Notes under the pieces: model-generated | Seen by the model: only the letters and a program-made list of their open reading frames with translations | The model's database searches: none | Told to the model about the DNA's origin: nothing | Translations under genes and position numbers: made by a program | Source: Toxoplasma gondii ME49 | Taxonomy: Eukaryota; Apicomplexa; Conoidasida; Eucoccidiorida; Sarcocystidae | Direction: 5' to 3' | DNA length: 64,000 bases | Assembly (NCBI RefSeq): GCF_000006565.2 | Contig: NC_031474.1 | Coordinates: forward strand, 3,507,662-3,571,661 | Shown: positions 57,676 through 64,000 of the stretch, piece by piece | Layout of the letters: each line of letters opens with the position of its first letter | Numbering within the stretch: the first letter of the stretch is position 1

Positions 57676-58498
57676 ATATGAATATATACGACTCAGCGGA
57701 GATGTGTACATACGTGAGATGAACGGTGGAACGTTTTGCGAAGCTTCACTTCACTTTTTCCGACAGGACAAAGTCAGGGGAAGCTCGACAGGCTCGCATG
57801 ACAGGCAGTGGCTTGCCGAGGAAAGTCACTGAAGAACAAGAGATCTTCGACGAAGGCGGAGACGAGAGCGCCAGAAGCGAGAGAAGAAAGGAGAGACAAA
57901 GAACCGGAAGCCGCGGAAGGTCCACAGCTCTCCAGAGACTGTGCACGCAGTTACCGGAGGGGAGGAAGAAAAACAATTGGGGAACAACCGAAGACAAAAA
58001 ACGGCGACGCTTCAAAAGCGGAAGCCACGAGACGCAAGAGATCCGAAGGACCATCCAGAAAAGACAAAATCCTCGATATCGGACCTCGCGTGTGCCTCCG
58101 CTGCTTCAGATCAGCCGGAACTCACCAGCTCTACAAGACGACGCATGACGAGTTCCCGAGCTTCACATGAAGAAGATGACAATGAAGACGGCGAAGAAGA
58201 AGACGATGAAGAGCACAGGAAAGGAGAGGATGAAGAAGCTGGAGAGGAAGAAGGACAAGAAGAGGAAGCGCGCGGCTGCCTCGAGGCTCTGTGTTGCTTG
58301 TGTTCTTCTCTCTCCACTTCTGCGAGAGCTGCGGGAGAGAACGTCGCCTCTTCAGACTCGCAAGCATCTTCAAAAGAAACGAGAATCACAACCTGCAAAA
58401 GCACAGAAGAAACACAAAAAAATTCGATTCGCGTATGCTTGTACGTCTGCGTCTGCGTGTGACGTTGTGCATAAACAAGTACCTATTTATCGATATAA

Positions 58499-58553
58499 GT
58501 ATATATATATATATATATTGGTAATAATGAATGTATATATATATATATATATG
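58499..58553. repeat. (TA)n tracts
   Basis: Two TA runs separated by TTGGTAATAATGAATG. They mark the right edge of the AT-tract-rich block that begins near 44 kb. Confidence 0.9.
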
Positions 58554-59621
58554 TTTGTGAGCCTGTTATCCTGAAAGTTTTCGCAGTTCCTTTGAAGCAA
58601 ATTGGTTACGTGTTTGTGCTGGGTTTCTTTTTTTGCTTTTTTTTGACGACGCCTTTCTTTCTCCGTGCTTCTCTTTTCGTTGTTTATTTCTCGTTTTCTT
58701 TTTTCGCAAGTTCACTTCCGCTCAGCAATTTCCCCTTTGTGTTGATTTTCTCTCGTCTGGTACGCGTCCTTCTCTGCCGCTCTCTCTCTCTCTCTCTGTC
58801 TCTCTTTGTCTCTCTTTGTCTCTCTTTGTGACGGCTTCAGTCGCTCCTTTTCTTTTTCTTTCACGCGTTTTTCTCCGTTCTCCGCTTCTCGCGTCTCTTC
58901 CATCCTTCTACACGCAAGCGCTGTCTCGTCGTCGGCATTTGTCGCTTTCGACACTCGTTCTTTTCAGGTTTCTTTACTTTCTGGTTGAAGGGATGAGCCT
59001 GGACGGAGCGCGTGAAGGAGACGAGTCCGGCGTCGAGGCTTCCGAAGGAGACGGAACAGCGAGACGACGGAAGGCAGAAGACGGAAGAAGAAGTTCTTTT
59101 CTTCGCCGCAGAGGCACCATCTGAGACGAGAAACATTTTCGCAGTTTTCTTGAGAGACTCGCCTTCTTTTCTTGAGAGCCAACACGAGAGCCTTTCCTGA
59201 GTTCTCGCATGCAGACGCCGCCACTGAGGACCGATACAAAAGGAAAACGACACAGAAAAAGGAACGAAAGTAACCGGATCGCGACTCCTGGTCGTTTTGC
59301 ATCTAATATCAAGAGAAACATATAGACAGAAAAAAAAGTTGTAAATCTTCACGAAAACGCAAATAACGGGTGTTGAGGACATGCATGCGCTGAAAAAAAT
59401 GCAGTCACGCCCGATACCGCTGGCCCTGCGCATGCACGACGAGACTCACGAGGTGCGAAGGCGGACTTTTCTCGTCAAATGGAAATTGTTTTTTTTCAGA
59501 GCTTCTTTGTCTTTTTTGTCTGTGTGCGTCTCTCTGCTTCCTCCTCTTCTCTGCCGGCGCCTCCCCACCCGAAGCTCCCGACGCCGGCCGCATGCGTTAG
59601 CTGCGGAGAGAAGAAAAGAGG

Positions 59622-59745
59622 GAGCGCAGCAGAGAAGAAGGAGAGCAGCAGAGAAGAAGGAGAACAGCAGAGAAGAAGGAGAACAGCAGAGAAGAAGGAG
59701 AACAGCAGAGAAGAAGGAGAACAGCAGAGAAGAACAGCAAGGAGA
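59622..59745. repeat. 19-bp minisatellite (AGAAGAAGGAGAACAGCAG)
   Basis: About six copies of a purine unit of 19 bases. Because 19 is not a multiple of 3, every three copies cycle through all frames, so the plus-strand Glu/Arg/Gln run here is not evidence of coding. It lies just upstream of the ABC1-type gene start. Confidence 0.88.
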
Positions 59746-59774
59746 GGGGAAGCACAAGAAGCGTAGACGGCAGA

Positions 59775-62700
59775 ATGGCGACGCACCGGGGAGTCCAAGT
59801 TCTCTTCTTTCTGAGGAGGAGAGGACTGCAGCAGATGCAGATGCAGAGTCGTCTTTCAGATGTCTCGTCTGTTCGTTTCGCTCCTTCTGCCGCGTCGCCT
59901 TCCAGTTCAACCAGCCGATCTTTTTTTTCTCCTCTTCCTGTCGCTCACGCAGACCTGCGTCGCTCTTCCCCCTTTTCGCGTCTCACGTCCTTTCGCTTCT
60001 TCTCTTCCTCAGCTGCTTTCTCAGCTTCTTCTTCGTGCGGCTCCCCGGCTGCTCTATCTCGTCTGTCGGCCCCAGCTTTTCCTCTGCGACGCTGTGTCAA
60101 GACTCTTTTCTGGTTGGGAGCTCTGTCGGGAGCCAGCCTTTTCGCGTTCTGTCTTGCTTTTCCTGCCGAGGCTCGTCAAGTTCCCCTCCTTCGCTGCGCG
60201 CGAGCAGCCTGGTGTGTTGCCTGCATCTGCGTCGACTACAAGCTATGCGGTAAGGAAGCTGTCGCGACAAGCGAAGAGGCGTCTGACTGGATTTGTTTTT
60301 GGAGCCGCGTACCCATCCGTCTGAAGCTGTGTTTCCTCCTTTGTAGAAAGCGGAGAAGATGCGTCTCAATGGCCTCGGCCCCAAAGCTTCGCTTGTCTTC
60401 CTCAGAGCTTGCGGCCATTCTCGCAGTTCCCCCCTCTGATCCTCAGATCGCTCGAAGCCTCGTGTTCTTCCGTGAAACCCACCGAAAGAAAGAAAAACTC
60501 GACTGCTACTGGCAAGAGAAAGAGGCAGAAATCCGAGGATGCCGACAGACAAGACAATGCCAACCGGCAGCAAAAAGAGAAGATGCTCAACGGTCCATGT
60601 CCCTCGTGACTTTCAGAGGTGCATGCGCATCTTCTTGCCGTCTTCCTGCTGTCGTTCCGGACCTCCCGACCTCTCTTGCTCGGTTTCGCTCTCTCCTGCT
60701 CGCGTGTGTGACTGTGTCTGTCTGTCTGCGGTGGAGCCGAGGCCTGCTGTCAGAAGAAGATGCCTCTCTGTCTGCGGCCGTCTGTCCGCTGTGTCGCGAG
60801 CAGGAGAGGATGGGGGGAGCCACAAGAGAAAAGAACAGGATCGAGAAGCAGCAGCAGAGGAAGAGGAAATGGAGACGCGAGGAAGGTGGAGAAAGGTCGA
60901 CGAGACGGCCAAGGGGGGAAGAGTCGAAGGACGCGACAAATGGGGAGAAGCGGGAGGCAGGATAGACTGGTGCGTCTCTCAGTGGCACGGCCTGTTCTCG
61001 CATCGTCCGCGCTCCGATGTCACTCGCGTCCATTGTCTTCACTTTCTTTTTCTTGTCTTCACTTTCTTTTTCTTGTCTTTTTTCGCAGGAAATACGGACA
61101 TGTCTGGCTCTCACGCGCGATCGGCACAGAGACTGTTGAAGCTCGCCGAGGCAAACAGAGGCGTCTACATCAAACTCGGCCAGCATGCAGCCGCCATGGT
61201 TTACCTCCTCCCTCCCGCGTACACGGAGACTCTCTCTGTTCTCCAGGTGCGTCTCCTTCCATGCGTTCTTGCTCGTTTCCTCCCCCTGTTTCTCCTTGCT
61301 CTGCGTTGGCGCGTTCCAACTTCTTCCCTCGCTTCCGTCGGTTGCCGCAGGCCATCACCCCCGCGCAGTCGCGCAGGTCGGCAACTGGCCAGCGTGTCTC
61401 TGTTCCTCTGAAGCACTGCGAATGATTTATTCTCGGCGTTCTCACTTCCAGAAGAGCAGTAGTTGGTGCCGGCCTGTCTGGTCGAGGCTCAGGCGCTCGT
61501 TCGCTCGAATCCGCCGTATGCGCTCTCTCAGCGAAAAAGATGCAGAGACCTCGGCCAGCTTCAAAAGGTCTCGATGGACGACAGAGAGACAGGCGAGACA
61601 CCGAGCGTGAAGGTCTCAGCTAAGAAGGAAACGAAGCTGTGAAACTGGGGGAACTCGCGGTTTTCCGAGAGGCGTTTACACATCGAGGTGAACGTTTTTC
61701 CTGCCTTCTGCCGACTGGACGCGACTCTGTTTCTCTGCACAAAGTTCGCTTCTAGCGAAAAACGCAGAGCAGATCTTTAACTTGGAAGAAGCCTGCCTTC
61801 TCCACTATCGCGTGGAGTTCCTTCCACGCCTGCAGGACTCTCCGTGTGAGATGGGGCGCAGAAAAACGCCTCTTTGCGTTTCCTTTCCTTCTTCCCTGAG
61901 AAACGAAGAAAACACAAATGCCTTCGGCAGATCTAAACGAGTTGGCCAACTCTTCGCGCCGCGTTTTCTCGAGGAATGACGCGTTTGCGGCAAGGACAAC
62001 TCTCTTTCTTCTTTTCCGCTGGAGCTTCTCGCGAGTCCTTCGTTCGCACTTCTCACTGCATGCACCCGTCGCTGGACGGCTCGCCGGCCGTGCCGCCGAG
62101 CTCTCCAGGTTTCTGCCGATCTACTTGCTGCTTTTCTCTCTGCGTCTGCTTCTCCCTCTTGACGTTCAGTCCGAGGCTCCGGCTTCTTCGCTCGAAGACG
62201 TCTACAGCGTTCTGCAAAAGGACTTGGGGGTGGAGGACCTCGCCGAAGTCTTCGAGGAATTCGACCCGCAGCCGGTCGGCGCAGGTGCGTGGCGTCCGAC
62301 CGATCTTGTCCACTTCTTTACAGCTTCTCTCAGCTTCTCTCAGCTTCTCACAGCTTCTCTCAGCTTCTCTCAGCTTCTCACAGCTTCTCTCAGCGTCTCT
62401 CAGCTTCTCACAGCTTCTCTTAGCTTCTCTCAGCTTCTCTGCAAAGAGTCGCTGCTCGATATACGCGGCGCGCCGCTGCGCGTGATGCGCTGTACACGAG
62501 GAAGGGGAAGCGCACAAGACAACTCCATCCGGTAGACAGAATGCTTGAGATCGGAACGCTTCTTCAACCTTTTTAACTAGCAGGGAGACGAGGTGACAGC
62601 TGCGCGTCCGAGTGCGGGGAGACAGAGACTTTCCGCTATTGACTCCGCCTTCCTTTTGCGTTTACACAACGTTTTCCTCTGCTTCGACTTGTCCTCAAAC

Positions 62701-63302
62701 GATCGCCTTAACTACTCTCCGAAGGAATCGCGCAAGCGTCCTTCCTGTCTTTTCGAGCTTCCGTTGTCCTTCACTCGGTCGCGAGAGTAAAGAACGCGAC
62801 ATACATTCCCTCAAGTCTCTCTGGACCAGCTGTCGTTTCGGCGTACGTGCGAGTCATTCTTTCTCTCTGAAAACCTCTGTTCCTCTCCCTCCTGCTTCTC
62901 TGCTTGGCCTCTCTTTCCTACCTCTGTCCCTCCGCTGCCTCTGCTTTCCGCGCTGTGTCCTCGACCCTCTCAACATGCCTTCCTCTTTCTCCCTCTTCTT
63001 CTTCTCTCTTTTTGGTTTTCTTTTCTCTCTTGTTCTCGGCTCTCTCTGTCCCCGTCCATCCCGCGCTTGTTCCGCGTTCCCCGCTGCTCCTTCGCCTCCA
63101 GCTGCTGCGAATCCTCGTTGCTCGCGTTGCTCCTCGTTTCCTTTTCAGCTTCTCTCGCGCAAGTACACTTCGCGCGGCTGCGCGACGGCTCTCCGGTGGC
63201 TGTGAAGGTCCAGCACCGGGAGGTCGCAGAGCTCGCGCGCGCAGACGCGCAGGTGGTGAAGAGACTCGAAGAAGTCGCTGAGCGCGTCTTCCCCGAAGTC
63301 AA
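59775..63302 (+). CDS. ABC1/ADCK1-type (UbiB-like) atypical kinase, 5' part; runs toward window end
   Basis: Exons 59775-60249, 60406-60618, 61089-61246, 62170-62284 and 63149-63302 agree in phase, with donors GTAAGG, GTGCAT, GTGCGT, GTGCGT and GTAAGT. The N-terminus is Arg/Ser-rich (mitochondrial-type presequence), then a hydrophobic segment (FWLGALSGASLFAFCLAFP) and RCARAAWCVACICVDYKL, which matches the RAA..ISYDY part of ADCK1 proteins. Then HARSAQRLLKLAEANRGVYI with the family KxGQ motif (IKLGQH), SEAPASSLEDVYSVLQKDLG, FDPQPVGA, and ASLAQVHFARLRDGSPVAVK with the ATP-site Lys. Later kinase motifs lie beyond 63302. The family acts in mitochondrial lipid/coenzyme Q metabolism or inner-membrane homeostasis. 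Exon 2 (60406-60618) is the least certain: another acceptor at about 60347 opens a different frame that meets a stop. It is partial, continuing past the window. Confidence 0.87.
62321..62440 (+). repeat. Twelve 10-bp units (CAGCTTCTCT/CAGCTTCTCA)
   Basis: Twelve consecutive 10-base units, most identical, in the intron after the 62170-62284 exon. Each unit contains CAG after a pyrimidine run, so the array holds many acceptor-like sites. Confidence 0.96.
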
Positions 63303-64000
63303 GTAAGTCTGGCGCGGCGGCGAACATGGCGGGAGAACGAAGACGGAAGCCGGAGGAAGCCATCAAGGCGCCGAGCTGAAAACTCCCGAAAGACTGAAAA
63401 CGGCGTCGGGGAAAGAGTGCAAGTCCCGAGAAGAGGCTGATCAGACGTACTGGACTCGTCCTCATGTCTCCAGGGGAGGCTTGTTCCGCTTTCCTGAAGA
63501 CTCGTCAACGTGGATCTGGAAGAAACGCTGCACAGCTAAAAGTAGAGTGCTTCAGTCTTCCGTGCAACTTCCTCGTTTCCAGTCTGCTCCTGGAGGCAGA
63601 CTCTTCAACACACTGTTCAACATCCGATACCTCCTGAGGTGCATGTGGTGGAGAGACTGTCCAAAGGTGACGTTAGGTGTACATTTGAAAAACCAACAGT
63701 TTGATACAAGCTGGTCAAATCTCATGAAATTCACTGTGGCTCAACGAGGGTCGGCGGCCTCATCAGGGGGGAGGGGGGCGACCGCTTCTCGCCTGCTTTG
63801 CGGACGAAACGCAGATGCGAGTCATGAGACCAGCCAAGAGAACGCGTCTCGCTTCTACAGGCGGAATACGACTCTACGTGAAGCTCGCATCGTGAGGGTC
63901 GTGGAAAGCGCAGCAGCCGCGCAGGATTCTTAGAAAAAGTTTGTCGCGACGACACACTCACGGGCCGTCCTTCGTAGTGGCGGATGGTAAATGCCTACAC
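63303..64000 (+). other. Intron or unresolved continuation of the ABC1-type gene
   Basis: After the GTAAGT donor at 63303 the next kinase exon should encode the segment with ...LPKELDF-like residues. I see no such sequence up to 64000. A plus frame at 63481-63933 has no resemblance to the family. The rest of the gene probably lies outside the window. Confidence 0.5.

Larger units (their letters stand above)
57448..59774. other. Segment open on both strands; orientation unresolved
   Basis: A minus-strand model works in phase 0 throughout: 59593-59450 (ATG, GTGAGT donor), 59223-58978 and 58392-58126 (strong acceptor, GTGAGTTCC donor), reading VVILVSFEDACESEEATF and a Ser-rich run. It could be the 5' end of the minus gene above. 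A plus-strand reading is equally open: an acceptor TTTTTCCGACAG near 57768, then Arg/Glu-rich sequence (GLPRKVTEEQEIFDEGGDES), then an acidic Glu/Asp run near 58.15-58.27 kb, then an acceptor TTCTTTTCAG near 58967 followed by MSLDGAREGDESGVEASEGD. Antisense of Glu/Arg-rich coccidian sequence commonly reads as Ser/Leu-rich, so frame openness does not decide. I leave both open. Confidence 0.35.

Noticed and set aside
59446..59910. Minus-strand frame rich in Leu/Ser/Cys
   Set aside because: It is mainly the antisense of the 19-bp minisatellite and of the ABC1 N-terminal exon.

Overview
The window is nuclear DNA of an apicomplexan, most likely a tissue-cyst coccidian (Toxoplasma, Neospora, Hammondia or Besnoitia group). 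The reasons are many GT-AG introns with CT-rich tracts, proteins rich in Ser/Ala/Arg/Glu, long (TA)n tracts inside introns, scattered GCATGC elements, and genes packed on both strands. I cannot tell which species. Gene models below were made by hand from reading frames, splice sites and phase agreement. A model is strong where many junctions agree in phase and the product matches a family, and it is marked weak elsewhere.

Left part, 1-24 kb: a large Gln-rich coiled-coil protein (minus, 2.3-5.8 kb); an IQ-motif protein (plus, 7.3-9.7 kb); tail-to-tail with it an NME7-type nucleoside diphosphate kinase with a DM10 domain (minus, 10.5-12.7 kb); a 125-residue secreted acidic protein made from seven tiny exons (minus, 13.4-14.2 kb); an endonuclease/exonuclease/phosphatase (EEP) family enzyme (minus, 15.1-17.7 kb and perhaps further upstream); a small predicted type I membrane protein (minus, 18.3-19.1 kb); and an unrecognised protein (plus, 22.6-24.1 kb).

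Middle part, 24-40 kb: weak minus-strand frames (24.9-27.6 kb), a tubby-like protein (minus, TUB domain 28.5-30.7 kb, with 5' exons traceable to about 35.8 kb), a small minus-strand gene with a frame break (36.0-36.3 kb), and about 4.4 kb with no supported gene.

Right part, 40-64 kb: an 11-exon plus-strand gene (40.8-50.1 kb) whose product has an N-terminal presequence-like stretch and four to six degenerate copies of a repeat resembling the helicase-associated (HA) domain; an unrecognised seven-exon minus-strand gene (53.2-57.4 kb); a segment open on both strands (57.4-59.6 kb); and the 5' part of an ABC1/ADCK1-type (UbiB-like) mitochondrial kinase-like protein (plus, 59.8-63.3 kb), which is cut by the window end.

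Themes: NME7 and a tubby-like protein are flagellum/cilium-associated families, which in coccidia points to the microgamete. The HA-repeat protein and the ABC1 protein both look organelle-targeted. The most novel item is the HA-like repeat protein. Its repeats were recognised only after splicing, and repeat spacing was used to choose between competing splice models.
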